64,000 bases of DNA from Haloplasmatales bacterium 4B (GTDB lineage Bacteria > Bacillota_I > Bacilli_A > Haloplasmatales > Haloplasmataceae). The DNA lies in NCBI GenBank assembly GCA_003586005.1, contig NSKI01000001.1, forward strand, positions 107,074 to 171,073, given 5' to 3'. The notes under the pieces were generated by a model that was given only the letters and a program-made list of their open reading frames with translations, made no database searches and was not told the DNA's origin. Each line of letters begins with the position of its first letter. Positions within the stretch are counted from its first letter, which is position 1. The position numbers and the translations under genes are program-made. Shown one piece after another: positions 53,562 to 64,000 of the stretch.

Positions 53562-54416
53562 ATGGAACTTTGGTATACTGAAGAGCAAACAGAGAATGTA
53601 CGCTTTTCAATTAAAGTAAAAAAGCATTTGTACACTGAGCAGAGTAATTATCAATTAATTGATTTTTTTGAAACTAATGAATTCGGAAAATTTTTTACTC
53701 TAGATGGAATTATTATGTTAACAGAAAAAGATGAATTTATTTATCATGATATGATAACTCATGTCCCTTTGGCAACTAATCCTAATATTAAAAAAGTTCT
53801 AGTAATTGGTGGTGGTGATGGGGGTAGTGTAAGAGAGTTATCAAGATATTCTCATATAGAAAGAATTGATTTAGTTGATATAGATGAAATGGTAGTAAGA
53901 ACTTGTAAACAGTTTTTGCCTATCACAGCTAGTAAATTAGATGACCCTAGAGTTAACATCTACTATGAAGATGGATTAAAATATGTTATGAATAAAGAAA
54001 ATTTATACGATTTAATAATTGTAGATTCTACTGATCCAATTGGCCCTGGAGAGGGATTGTTTACAGTTGAGTTTTATACAAATTGTTTTAAAGCACTAAA
54101 AGAAGATGGAATACTTGTAAATCAACATGAAAGTCCATATTATGAGAAACAAGCAAAAGAAATGCGTCGTTCTCATAGTAAAATCAAAAAAATATTTCCA
54201 ATTAGTAAAGTTTATCAAGCTCATATTCCAACATATGAATCTGGCCATTGGCTGTTTGGTTTTGCATCAAAAAAATATGATCCAATTAAAGATTTTCAAA
54301 AAGAAAAATGGGAGCAATTTAATCTTAAAACCAAATATTATAATACCGATTTACATTTAGGTTGTTTTGCATTGCCTACATATGTTAGAGAAATGCTTAA
54401 AAAAGTAAATGATTAA
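53562..54416 (+). CDS. speE: Spermidine synthase
   Basis: The 284-residue aminopropyltransferase has an N-terminal beta domain and a Rossmann core: VIGGGDGGSVRELSRY, the acidic DLVDIDEMV, DGLKYV, and DSTDPIGPGEGLF with the catalytic Asp. It transfers aminopropyl from decarboxylated SAM to putrescine. It sits 16 bases after speD. No putrescine-forming gene is in this operon, so putrescine is made or taken up elsewhere. Confidence 0.96.
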   Translation: MELWYTEEQTENVRFSIKVKKHLYTEQSNYQLIDFFETNEFGKFFTLDGIIMLTEKDEFIYHDMITHVPLATNPNIKKVLVIGGGDGGSVRELSRYSHIERIDLVDIDEMVVRTCKQFLPITASKLDDPRVNIYYEDGLKYVMNKENLYDLIIVDSTDPIGPGEGLFTVEFYTNCFKALKEDGILVNQHESPYYEKQAKEMRRSHSKIKKIFPISKVYQAHIPTYESGHWLFGFASKKYDPIKDFQKEKWEQFNLKTKYYNTDLHLGCFALPTYVREMLKKVND

Positions 54417-54440
54417 TTACTACAGATAATCAGTAGTATT

Positions 54441-54466
54441 ACTACAGATATATCTGTAGTTTTTTC
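54441..54466 (+). terminator. Rho-independent terminator after speE
   Basis: ACTACAGATA pairs with TATCTGTAGT, followed by TTTTTT. Confidence 0.9.
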
Positions 54467-54515
54467 TTTTAGGAAAATGTGTGGTAGAATTAAAATATTA
54501 AAAGAGGTGAAGTAT

Positions 54516-55358
54516 ATGAAAATATTTGAATATGCCAAAAAAAGAAATATAAAAAGTAAGGATGTTGTTGCTAAAGTTCATGAATTTGGTTTTACAAATG
54601 TGAAAAATCATTTGTCTTTAGTGCCTCTTAAAATACTTGATAAACTAGACGAGATCCCCTTCAAAGAAGCAAAAATAGTAAAAAAACCTAAAACTTTAGT
54701 ATTTATAACGATGGAATATGCTCCCTTTGTTTCAAGCGAAGTAGGAGATATGGTGAAAAATAAACTTAAATATAGTAGTTTATATGGAAATAAGAATATA
54801 GTTATTTTACCAAAATATAATATAAATAAAGAAAAATTAAGCATTTTTATGGATATTGATATAAACATTAATCATCAAAATAAAATTGGAAAAGTATTTA
54901 AAGCAACTTTTGAGGGAACAGATTATTTTTTTGTGGATAGTGAATTTTATTTTAATAGAGATAAAATAGCAGGTTTCTATGATGACTGTGAACGATTTGC
55001 TTTTTTTACCAAAGCAGCTATCAAAATTATTAAAGAATTTGATTTTGAAATTGATATAATAAATATACATGATTGGCCACTAGGTTTATTTCCCTTATTA
55101 CATAAAAGTTCAATAAATAACAGTACTCAAATTGAATTCACAGTTTATGGTGTAACTTATCAAGGTATATATGGACTTGAAGTATTAACAGACATTTTTG
55201 AGTTACATCAGAAATATTATCAGATTGTTGAATATGCTGGTAGTGTTAATCTATTAAAAGCAGGGATTGTTACTGCTGATAAAATCGATATTAGTAAGGT
55301 AGTTTTAGAAGATTTTAAAAATAGTTATTTAAAAAAATATGTTTATGATAATATGTAA
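54516..55358 (+). CDS. IF2_N domain fused to a starch-synthase (GT5) N-terminal domain
   Basis: The start is ATG 54516 with AGAGGTGAAG; the longer frame has no site. The 280-residue protein has an IF2_N-like domain at 1-50 (MKIFEYAKKRNIKSKDVVAK, then EFGF and NHLS), normally found at the head of initiation factor IF-2. A GT5-type Rossmann domain follows (about 58-280): FITMEYAPFVSSEVGDM, DDCERFAFFTKAAIK, INIHDWPLGLFPLL, GVTYQGIYGLEV and LLKAGIVTADKID. The usual GlgA KxGGL is replaced (SSEVGD), and the nucleotide-sugar-binding C-terminal half is missing entirely. It may bind glucan or RNA rather than synthesise. No glg genes are nearby. Confidence 0.82.
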   Translation: MKIFEYAKKRNIKSKDVVAKVHEFGFTNVKNHLSLVPLKILDKLDEIPFKEAKIVKKPKTLVFITMEYAPFVSSEVGDMVKNKLKYSSLYGNKNIVILPKYNINKEKLSIFMDIDININHQNKIGKVFKATFEGTDYFFVDSEFYFNRDKIAGFYDDCERFAFFTKAAIKIIKEFDFEIDIINIHDWPLGLFPLLHKSSINNSTQIEFTVYGVTYQGIYGLEVLTDIFELHQKYYQIVEYAGSVNLLKAGIVTADKIDISKVVLEDFKNSYLKKYVYDNM

Positions 55359-55362
55359 CACT

Positions 55363-55399
55363 AAAAGAAGCTATACTTTTTTAAAGTATAGCTTCTTTT
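55363..55399. terminator. Bidirectional terminator
   Basis: AAAAGAAGCTATACTTT pairs with AAAGTATAGCTTCTTTT, between convergent genes. Confidence 0.9.
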
Positions 55400-55403
55400 A
55401 TAT

Positions 55404-57185
55404 TTATTTTATTTTATCTTCAGTTAATTGCAAGAATAAATCAATATTTTCTTTGATGATATCTAGTGAACCTCTCCAGAAGTTAATGTCTGTTACATTA
55501 ATATCTACTTGTTTAGCAACATCTTCAACATTCATTTTTCCTGTTGCTTTTAGAAGGTTATCGTAGTTTTTCACAAACGCTACCTTGTCTTTTAGATATT
55601 GGGCATATAGACCTTTCGCAAATAAAAGTCCAAAGGCATATGGCCAGTTGTAGAATGATAGACTTGCGCTATAATAATGTGGTTTATTTAGCCAAGCAAA
55701 TGGATTAATATAATCATGATTCAATCCATCACCATAGGCTTCTTTTACAGCTTTTCGCATAATTTGTTGAAGTTCTTTAGAATTTAATGGATGATCAAGT
55801 CTAGCTGAAAATACCTCATTTTCAAAAATATAGCGAGAAAGGATATCACAAATAATCGCAGTATGATCTTGAAGTACACTTTCAATAAGCGGTAATTTAT
55901 CTTGATCTAGACTATCGTCAATTACAGCGTTCATAACGATTGTTTCGCAGAATGTTGATGCTGTTTCAGCAACAGGCATTGGATAAGATGAGCTTAAAAT
56001 ATTGTTTTTAAAGATACATTCTCCATGATAAGCATGGCCTAACTCATGCGATAAAGTTATTACATCACTTAAATTGCCATTAAAATTGGTTAACACTCTG
56101 CTTTCTTTAATAGATCTTATGTTTGAACAAAAAGCGCCACCTCTTTTACCTTTACGAGGATAAATGTCAATCCAATTGTTTTCAAATGCTTTTTTAGCTA
56201 AATTAGCTAAAGATGTACTAAATGTCGAGAAATTTTTAATTATGAAGGACTTTGTTTCATCAATTGTATATTGTTTATGTACTTCACCAAGAGGAGCTGC
56301 CAAATCATAAATTGGTAGCCCAGATTTGTGCCCTAATAACTCTGCCTTTCTTCTTAAATATTTGTGGAAATGTGGTAAATACTCATACATTGCTTTTATC
56401 ATCGCGTCTAGGGTTTGTTTTTGGGTTCTTGATTTAACTAGCGATTCTTCTAAAGCAGATGAGTATTTTCGCAATTTAGAAATATAGTTTACTTCACCTT
56501 TAATACTGCTTAAGCACATAGCGATACTGTCATCGATTTTTGTGTATGCTTCCTGAATACCAAAATAAACAGCTTTGCGTGTTTCAGAGTCAGGGCTATG
56601 AATTAAACTAGTAGCTTCAGTAATCGTCATTATTTTAGTTTCTGTTTTCAATTTAACTTCGACTTCAAGTTTCGATGTTAATAATGACTGTAAGTTACTC
56701 CAAGCTGTAGAGCTATTTTGTTTCATATTGCTTATTATTGCTTCTTGCTCGTCACTTAATAAATGTTTTGTTTCTTTTTTAATTTCTGATAAATAAAATT
56801 TATATTCAATAAATTCGTCTTTATCCATTAATTCATCTAAATATTCATATCCACCGATAAATTTAGATGTTTTGGTAAATGGGACAGTTGCTTCAGCTAA
56901 TAGTGTTTGTACTTTAGCTAGATATTTATTTGCATCATCATTAGAAGTATCAGCGCTTCTTTTTAAAGAAATATAAGGGTAGATTCGGCCAATTAATTCA
57001 GAAAACTCTTCATCAAATTTGATTAAATAAATTAGTTTTTTTTCGAATTCATTATAACTAACTAAATTATCTTCTACATATTGACTATAGTCTATTAAAT
57101 CTTGTTCAAATTTTTTAAGATCATTTTGAAATTCCTTACTATCAAAACTAGAATACAACGCTGTCAAATCATAACTATTTTCCAT
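55404..57185 (-). CDS. pepF: Oligoendopeptidase F family metallopeptidase
   Basis: This 593-residue M3B zincin has the zinc motif TLSHELGHAYHG (HExxH) near residue 385, a downstream Glu in AETASTFCETIV, and the C-terminal HYYSASLSFYNWPYAFG typical of the family. It cleaves medium-length peptides in the cytosol. ATG 57185 behind TTGGAGG. It is followed by the convergent terminator and appears monocistronic. Confidence 0.95.
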   Translation of the reverse strand: MENSYDLTALYSSFDSKEFQNDLKKFEQDLIDYSQYVEDNLVSYNEFEKKLIYLIKFDEEFSELIGRIYPYISLKRSADTSNDDANKYLAKVQTLLAEATVPFTKTSKFIGGYEYLDELMDKDEFIEYKFYLSEIKKETKHLLSDEQEAIISNMKQNSSTAWSNLQSLLTSKLEVEVKLKTETKIMTITEATSLIHSPDSETRKAVYFGIQEAYTKIDDSIAMCLSSIKGEVNYISKLRKYSSALEESLVKSRTQKQTLDAMIKAMYEYLPHFHKYLRRKAELLGHKSGLPIYDLAAPLGEVHKQYTIDETKSFIIKNFSTFSTSLANLAKKAFENNWIDIYPRKGKRGGAFCSNIRSIKESRVLTNFNGNLSDVITLSHELGHAYHGECIFKNNILSSSYPMPVAETASTFCETIVMNAVIDDSLDQDKLPLIESVLQDHTAIICDILSRYIFENEVFSARLDHPLNSKELQQIMRKAVKEAYGDGLNHDYINPFAWLNKPHYYSASLSFYNWPYAFGLLFAKGLYAQYLKDKVAFVKNYDNLLKATGKMNVEDVAKQVDINVTDINFWRGSLDIIKENIDLFLQLTEDKIK

Positions 57186-57283
57186 ATTTTTCCTCCAATA
57201 ATATATTTAAGTTAATTATAACATAAACTAATAATACAAAAAAGCAAATATAGTGCAATACTTATTATATAAAAAGATTAATC

Positions 57284-57309
57284 AAAAAGGGAACATTTAT
57301 TTTGTTCCC
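57284..57309 (-). terminator. Terminator of the LacI-family gene
   Basis: On the minus strand GGGAACA pairs with TGTTCCC around AAATAAA, followed by TTTTTG. Confidence 0.8.
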
Positions 57310-57322
57310 ACCAAATTTATCT

Positions 57323-58291
57323 TTATTTAGTTGATTCGCGTTCAATTAAAGTAACAGGTATAACTTTATGTTTTGTATCTAAGATACTTTTACTAATTAA
57401 AGACTCAAGTGAAGCCATTGCTTCTGAACCAATATTATACATTCTTTGCGATATGGTAGTTAAATTTGGAGTGGTCAACTGTGCTAATATCGTATTATCA
57501 TAGCCTATGATTTGGACATCTCCAGGTATTTTTTTACCTAATTTTGTTAATTCATGCATGCAGTAAGAAGCTATAGTATCACTGTCGCAAAATATTCCAT
57601 CAATATTAGGATGTGTGTTTAAATAATCAGCAATAATAGATGTATCCGGATCAATAAAATCTAAATCAACTTCATCACAAGCCAAACCAAGTGATGATAA
57701 ATATTCATTAAAGCCTTCTGCTCTTTGTTGAACAGTTAATAGAGTACTTGGTCCCCTAAAGTGAACTATATTCATACATCCGTTATCAATTATTTTTTTT
57801 GCTGCTTTTTTACCGCCACAAGTGTTATCAGATATAACAGAAGGTATTTCATCAGAGATAACTCGATCAATAGTTACAATGGGAATATTTAATTCTAAAT
57901 AGCGAGCAATTTCATTACTGTTAGATCCAATTATTAATCCATCAATGTTGTATTTTATAAATTGTTTTAAATATTCTTTTTCTCTTTCAATATTTTCTCG
58001 TGAATTACATAACATTACCTTATATCCGAAATCAAAAGCAATATCTTCAATCCCTTCTATAACACGATAATAAAAGGGGTTATTTAAATGAGGGACGATG
58101 ATCCCTATCGTTTTTGAAACTTTTCTGTATAATGAACGAGCAAATTCATTAGGAATATACTGTAAATCATTAATTGCACTTTCAACGAGTTTTCTTGTTT
58201 CTTCATTAACATAACCTTTATTATTAATAACTCTAGAAACTGTTGCGATGGATACATTTGCTTTTTTCGCTACTTCTTTGATGTTTGCCAT
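57323..58291 (-). CDS. LacI-family transcriptional regulator
   Basis: ATG 58291 is spaced from AAAGGAAGTGG; the longer frame begins in AT-rich upstream DNA. The 322-residue protein has a LacI helix-turn-helix IKEVAKKANVSIATVSRVIN at 3-22 and hinge helix, NEFARSLYRKVSKTIGIIVP, then a periplasmic-binding-like sugar domain with DGIFCDSDTIASYCM and VQIIGYDNTILAQL. It probably controls a carbohydrate gene set outside this window, since no sugar transporter is adjacent; autoregulation is possible. Confidence 0.93.
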   Translation of the reverse strand: MANIKEVAKKANVSIATVSRVINNKGYVNEETRKLVESAINDLQYIPNEFARSLYRKVSKTIGIIVPHLNNPFYYRVIEGIEDIAFDFGYKVMLCNSRENIEREKEYLKQFIKYNIDGLIIGSNSNEIARYLELNIPIVTIDRVISDEIPSVISDNTCGGKKAAKKIIDNGCMNIVHFRGPSTLLTVQQRAEGFNEYLSSLGLACDEVDLDFIDPDTSIIADYLNTHPNIDGIFCDSDTIASYCMHELTKLGKKIPGDVQIIGYDNTILAQLTTPNLTTISQRMYNIGSEAMASLESLISKSILDTKHKVIPVTLIERESTK

Positions 58292-58555
58292 AAAACCACT
58301 TCCTTTCATACATAACTTAATTATATCTATAATCAATTTCATTTGTAAAGAAAATTAATTAACTATATTATTTCTTAATTATTATAAGCATAATATTAGT
58401 ATTAATAAACATAATATATTAAGATAAAAATAAAAGAAATTTAAAAAAAAAGCTAATAACATCAAACTTCGACAGACTACGACATTAGAAAACAAATATA
58501 ATTAAATTCCAACACTAAAATATTACAAATTATATTAAAAAAGAGGGGAATTGAA

Positions 58556-59017
58556 ATGAAAGATATCGAAATGAAAGCATTAATTAGTGATTTTAATGTA
58601 TTAATATATATTCATGACTTAATTTCTTTAAGCGAAAAGGTAGCTGATTTTAAATATACTGATACCTATAAGCAATTATATGAAAGCAATTTAATAACGA
58701 TATATAAATATTTGATTAGAACAAGATATACTATACTTGCCTTTTCAATTATAGTTATGTTTTTGAAATATCTTAATTTATCATCCGTTTTTTTGCGGTA
58801 TATGATTATATCGTTTGTTTCTATAATATTTGGAATCATTTTTATTTGGTGCAAAGAAGATATAATTCAGCTTAAATATCAATTAAAGGCAAAAAAGGCA
58901 GTTCAGTTTGCCCTGAATAATTATAGTTATGATGAGTATGTATTATTTTTAGATTCATATTTAAGCGAAGCGTCGACAAAAAACTATTTAGCATCTAGAA
59001 AACTAAGGAATCATTAA
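58556..59017 (+). CDS. Two-helix membrane protein, unknown
   Basis: ATG 58556 after GAGGGGA; 153 residues. A polar N-terminus (about 60 residues) is followed by two membrane helices (about 61-80 and 83-102) with a short loop, then a polar helical tail rich in Lys, Tyr and Ser. Unknown family. It is possibly co-transcribed with ligA 93 bases downstream. Confidence 0.65.
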   Translation: MKDIEMKALISDFNVLIYIHDLISLSEKVADFKYTDTYKQLYESNLITIYKYLIRTRYTILAFSIIVMFLKYLNLSSVFLRYMIISFVSIIFGIIFIWCKEDIIQLKYQLKAKKAVQFALNNYSYDEYVLFLDSYLSEASTKNYLASRKLRNH

Positions 59018-59083
59018 GAGAGAATTATTTTTTAAAATTAAAGGATAAATTATAGAAAAGCAAAGACGGGAGATGTATAATAA

Positions 59084-61108
<2,025 letters not shown>

Positions 61109-61202
61109 TATAAATCAGTCTTTAAAGAAGTAAATAATGCTTATCCTTAATTAGTATTAGATAATGGGCTCTATTATTTTAATTATATATTAAAAAAATT
61201 AT

Positions 61203-61234
61203 AAATCTGGAAATTAAATGTTTCCAGATTTTTT
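61203..61234 (+). terminator. Terminator downstream of ligA
   Basis: AAATCTGGAAA pairs with TTTCCAGATTT around TTAAATG, with a T run, about 95 bases after the ligA stop. Confidence 0.85.
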
Positions 61235-61368
61235 AATAATAATAGTTTACTAAATCTAAACCTCAAATCAATCTATAATTATACTTTGAATTATTTTAAA
61301 AGAATAACCTGCATAATTCAATAATATATTAATAACAAAAGAAAATATTTTTGATTTGAGGGGTTAGG

Positions 61369-63189
61369 ATGTTTAATGAGAATAAGTATAAAGATGATTC
61401 ACCTATCAGCACTGTAAATAAAATTAGAAACTTGTTATATACTTTTAATTTGATTCCAATTGAATCAAATTGGAAAAATTCCGCAGAAGGCTACTATTCA
61501 CTAAGTGTTTCAATTAAAGGAACCCAGTTATCAACAAATGGAAAAGGTACATCTATTGAATACGCTCTAGCTAGTGCATATGGGGAAATGATGGAAAGGT
61601 TGCAAAATCAATCGTTTTATCGATTATCAATTGATTTAGGTCCAGAAGCAATGAATTATTTAAATTTTTTTTACGCCCCCGATGAAAGGTATACTAGTAT
61701 AACTGATTTTGTAAGAAAAAACGATGAATGGACACATTTACAAACAGCATTAATGAACCCAATGACTAATGTTAATCAGATGTTTGATTTGTGGAAACAA
61801 ATTTCATATGAAGATACTCCAAATGATTTAGTTGTGATTCCATACTTAAATCTAATGACCAAAAATATTTCGCATATTCCTGTGAAAATGGTTTCAAAAA
61901 TGTATATGTCAAACGGCATGTGTGCTGGTAACACTATAGAGGAAGCATTAGTTCAGGGTCTTTCTGAGGTTTTTGAACGATATGTAAATAGAAAGATTCT
62001 TTTAGAAAAGATTTGCCCTCCGACGATTCCACAAGATTATTTAATTCAATTTCCCCGAATTATGGAAATGATTTCTAAAATTGAACATAGTGGAAACTAT
62101 AAAGTCATTATGAAAGACTGCTCACTAGGAAAGAATTTTCCTGTAGTTGGATCTATTTTCGTTAATCAATTTGATCAAACATACTTTGTTAAATTTGGGT
62201 CACATCCACAAATTGAAATTGCTATGGAAAGAACATTAACAGAGTTGCTTCAAGGTCAAGATGTAAAACACATGATGGGAATAAAAGAATATTCATATAT
62301 TCCACCAATTTTGGATGTAGATAAAAATATTATAGGAATCCTTGTTAATGGATCAGGTTATTATCCAAGTGAATTTTTTTCTAAAAATTATAGTTATAAT
62401 TTTAAGGGATATAGTTTACAAAAAAAATCAACTAACAGAGAAATGTTGATGCATTTATTAAACTTGTTATTAATGAATAATTATCATGTCTTTATTCGAG
62501 ACGTATCATACTTAGGATTTCCAAGTTATCATGTCATTGTTCCGGGATTTAGTGAAGTGGAAATGATAGATGATTTAAACACACTAGATGAGTATGTTAC
62601 ATTTGTTAAAATCAAAAAAATGATCCGAAATATTAGTCAATTAACCAGTGATGGAATAAAAGAATTATTGTTATTAATGGAGAAAAATGGTATTCGAGGT
62701 GAAGCGTCTATACCTCAATTATTAAGTTTTAATATAGATGATAATATTTCTTGGTATTATCGATCGATAGATTTATTTAAAGTTGCATTGTATTATAAAA
62801 TTAGTAATTATGAAAAAGCTTATCATCTTTTGGACCAATACTTAAGCAAAGTTATTGTAGACCAATTGAATCATGAAATTTATACTTATTATAAATGTGT
62901 AAGAGATTATATAGGAACACGAATAGATCACTTAGACGAGCAAAATAGCATAAATGCTTTAGCGTATTTTTACCCAAAAGAAATGATAAGTGATGTAATA
63001 GGTAGTTTCAAACAACCAAAATTACTTTTTGACAAATTTGGTTTAATACGTTGTTGGGAGTGCAATAACTGTAGTAAGATTTACAATTGTTCATATCAAA
63101 ATCTAAAACAGGTTAATAAAATTCTAAAAGATATTTATTATAGTAATTTTATTGATCAACGAGATATGATTGAACAATTAAAGAAGTAA
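61369..63189 (+). CDS. ycaO: YcaO protein, E. coli type, with an added C-terminal Cys cluster
   Basis: The 606-residue protein aligns by eye along its length with E. coli YcaO: STNGKGTSIEYALASAYGE, MYMSNGMCAGNTIEEALVQ, GLSEVFERYVNRK, KFGSHPQIEIAMERTLTELL, and YHVIVPGFSEVE. These include the Glu-rich ATP/Mg motifs. E. coli YcaO supports RimO in methylthiolating ribosomal protein S12; other YcaO enzymes make azolines in peptides. Distinct here is CWECNNCSKIYNC at about 562-574 (C-x2-C-x2-C-x5-C), which suggests a metal or Fe-S site. ATG 61369 after GAGGGGTTAG. Confidence 0.88.
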   Translation: MFNENKYKDDSPISTVNKIRNLLYTFNLIPIESNWKNSAEGYYSLSVSIKGTQLSTNGKGTSIEYALASAYGEMMERLQNQSFYRLSIDLGPEAMNYLNFFYAPDERYTSITDFVRKNDEWTHLQTALMNPMTNVNQMFDLWKQISYEDTPNDLVVIPYLNLMTKNISHIPVKMVSKMYMSNGMCAGNTIEEALVQGLSEVFERYVNRKILLEKICPPTIPQDYLIQFPRIMEMISKIEHSGNYKVIMKDCSLGKNFPVVGSIFVNQFDQTYFVKFGSHPQIEIAMERTLTELLQGQDVKHMMGIKEYSYIPPILDVDKNIIGILVNGSGYYPSEFFSKNYSYNFKGYSLQKKSTNREMLMHLLNLLLMNNYHVFIRDVSYLGFPSYHVIVPGFSEVEMIDDLNTLDEYVTFVKIKKMIRNISQLTSDGIKELLLLMEKNGIRGEASIPQLLSFNIDDNISWYYRSIDLFKVALYYKISNYEKAYHLLDQYLSKVIVDQLNHEIYTYYKCVRDYIGTRIDHLDEQNSINALAYFYPKEMISDVIGSFKQPKLLFDKFGLIRCWECNNCSKIYNCSYQNLKQVNKILKDIYYSNFIDQRDMIEQLKK

Positions 63190-63219
63190 AAAATAAGAGC
63201 GTATTGAGCTTGTTAATTG

Positions 63220-63684
63220 GATAGTGTAAAAAAATATGTTGTTTTTCTTGCTTTAGTATATAGACACCTCCCTTAGGATCATAATCCTTGATTTCTTTAT
63301 GACCATTATACTTCATAATTCAACTAAAAAGAGAGATATACTAAAAATACCACGTTTTCTTGAAATATCTGCAAGTGAACTATTTCCATCTAAATACTTT
63401 TTTATTACTTTTATTTTAAACTCTTTTGTATATGCTTTATTTTTAGGTTCTAAATCAAATGATTTCTCACCTATCAATTCATATGATTTTAACCACCTAT
63501 ATATTGTGATTTCTTTGCATTCATATTCGTTGGTTATTTGGATAATTGACATCCTGCTTTCTTTATAATCTTCAATTATCTTTTTCTTAATTAATTTACT
63601 AAATTTAGCTCTGCTTCCTATAAGAAAAGACTCCCAATTTATAGATAGTACACCTTTTTTGTACTGTCTACTTTAAGGGAATCA
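63220..63684 (-). mobile_element. Degraded IS3-family (IS150-type) element, orfA part
   Basis: On the minus strand an inverted-repeat-like end (TGATTCCCTTAAAGTAGACA, 63684-63665) resembles the left end of the element at 37385. The orfA frame follows from 63621: GSRAKFSKLIKKKIIEDY, then EITIYRWLKSYE and AYTKEFKIKVIKKYL. It would start with ATA, so the start codon is lost. After 63313 the remainder continues in another frame as NGHKEIKDYDPKGGVYI. OrfB is missing. The element is dead. Confidence 0.75.
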
Positions 63685-63739
63685 TACCATTTAATATACT
63701 CTCTAATTATTTTTAAAAGGTATAAACATGAATTGTTTA

Positions 63740-64000
63740 TTATTCTTCATCATAATTTGAATATTCTGCCATACTTTTCATAGCGCATTTGCAGTCCATC
63801 ACATTAGCAGCCTGCATAGGTTGCATTGCATACATTGAATGCATACTTTTCATAGCACTTTGGCTATCCATGGCTTGACAAGTTTGGTTAGGTTGCATAG
63901 CATACATTGAATGCATACTTTTCATAGCACTTTGGCTATCCATGGAAGGACAAGCTTGGGTAGGTTGCATAGCATACATTGAATGCATACTTTTCATAGC
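63740..64000 (-). CDS. Met/Ser/Cys-rich tandem-repeat protein (N-terminus outside window)
   Basis: The minus-strand frame is open to the window edge and ends at TAA 63740. It is built of a 24-residue (72-nt) repeat; two consecutive copies read AMKSMHSMYAMQP followed by TQACPSMDSQS and NQTCQAMDSQS. The third copy diverges (MQAANVMDCKC) and is followed by an acidic end EYSNYDEE. Each unit has many Met and one or two Cys. MxxM-type spacing recalls metal-binding or coat/cross-linked proteins, but I recognise no family. DNA copies are nearly identical, so the array is young or homogenised. Confidence 0.75.
   Translation of the reverse strand, partial: AMKSMHSMYAMQPTQACPSMDSQSAMKSMHSMYAMQPNQTCQAMDSQSAMKSMHSMYAMQPMQAANVMDCKCAMKSMAEYSNYDEE

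Noticed and set aside
54127..54360. 77-residue ORF inside speE
   Set aside because: Alternate-frame shadow of a clearly conserved gene, of Lys/Ile-rich composition expected from AT-rich DNA.
55339..55566. 75-residue plus-strand ORF overlapping the pepF end
   Set aside because: It reads through the bidirectional terminator and lies opposite pepF. It has no ribosome site.
63299..63568. 89-residue plus-strand ORF near the right end
   Set aside because: It is the antisense of the degraded IS3 orfA, which has recognisable transposase motifs on the minus strand.
61369..64000. YcaO plus a nearby Cys/Ser/Met repeat protein as a RiPP (azoline peptide) system
   Set aside because: The YcaO matches the E. 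coli S12-modification type over its full length. No dehydrogenase, E1-like partner or transporter is present, and the repeat gene is on the other strand beyond a dead IS. The repeat units lack leader-like features. The N-terminus is outside the window, so this is not fully excluded.

Overview
The window is very AT-rich and densely packed. It uses the standard code: TGA is a true stop, for example at the ends of the LtaS-like gene and of ku, and Trp is encoded by TGG. Strong AGGAGG-type ribosome binding sites, frequent extended -10 promoters (TGnTATAAT) and short hairpin terminators point to a low-GC Gram-positive (Bacillota) close to the Mollicutes-related lineages (Haloplasma/Turicibacter/Erysipelotrichia-like). 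That placement is inference. A class A PBP and a lipoteichoic acid synthase indicate a walled cell. Two CotF-type coat proteins and a Ku/LigD pair suggest a spore-forming ancestry or lifestyle.

Layout. 1-2.9 kb: an IS1634-family element flanked by a 124-bp direct repeat, inserted into the remains of an older IS4-type transposase gene. 2.9-6.8 kb: NAD salvage, with an NrtR-like Nudix regulator, pncB and a Pnkp-like kinase-phosphatase. 6.8-14 kb: hemolysin III/PAQR protein, TatD, an HtrA protease, PBP1A, YchF and an aldo/keto reductase with Fe-S motifs. 14-23 kb: a cell-envelope block with GtrA-type flippase, YfhO-type and CsbB-type glycosyltransferases, UgpQ, a radical SAM protein and an LtaS-like synthase. 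This is the gene set that decorates lipoteichoic acid in Bacillus. 23-28.6 kb: PyrR, an M42 peptidase, a thioredoxin/DsbD-type membrane protein with a degenerate second thioredoxin domain, and a NifS-like cysteine desulfurase. 29-31.4 kb: an SDR next to a serine-palmitoyltransferase-like gene broken by a frameshift. 31.7-34.7 kb: ankyrin protein and a BaiN-type flavoprotein. 35-38.4 kb: tRNA-Leu and tRNA-Arg, YetF-type protein, a TtcA-type thiolase, a miniature IS3-family derivative lodged in a terminator, and coat proteins. 38.5-44 kb: a decayed ArsC/Spx gene, thioredoxin, Ntdp-like phosphatase, AmpS, YerC, QueG, TrmL, an aldose epimerase and an integrase remnant. 44-48 kb: small ORFs, ku-ligD and an HtrA lipoprotein. 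48.5-54.4 kb: acpP, phosphoglucomutase, Xaa-Pro peptidase, a mutarotase-like protein and speD-speE. 54.5-64 kb: an IF2_N/starch-synthase N-domain fusion, PepF, a LacI regulator, LigA, an E. coli-type YcaO with an added Cys cluster, an IS3 remnant, and a Met-rich tandem-repeat protein running off the right edge.

The items I would look at first are the IF2_N-GT5 fusion, the sphingolipid-type pair, the 72-nt-repeat Met-rich protein, the half-degenerate tandem thioredoxin transporter, the ligase-less Pnkp-like enzyme and the long-duplication IS1634 insertion. I saw no CRISPR array, rRNA or riboswitch. Assignments rest on motif recognition by eye, without database searches.
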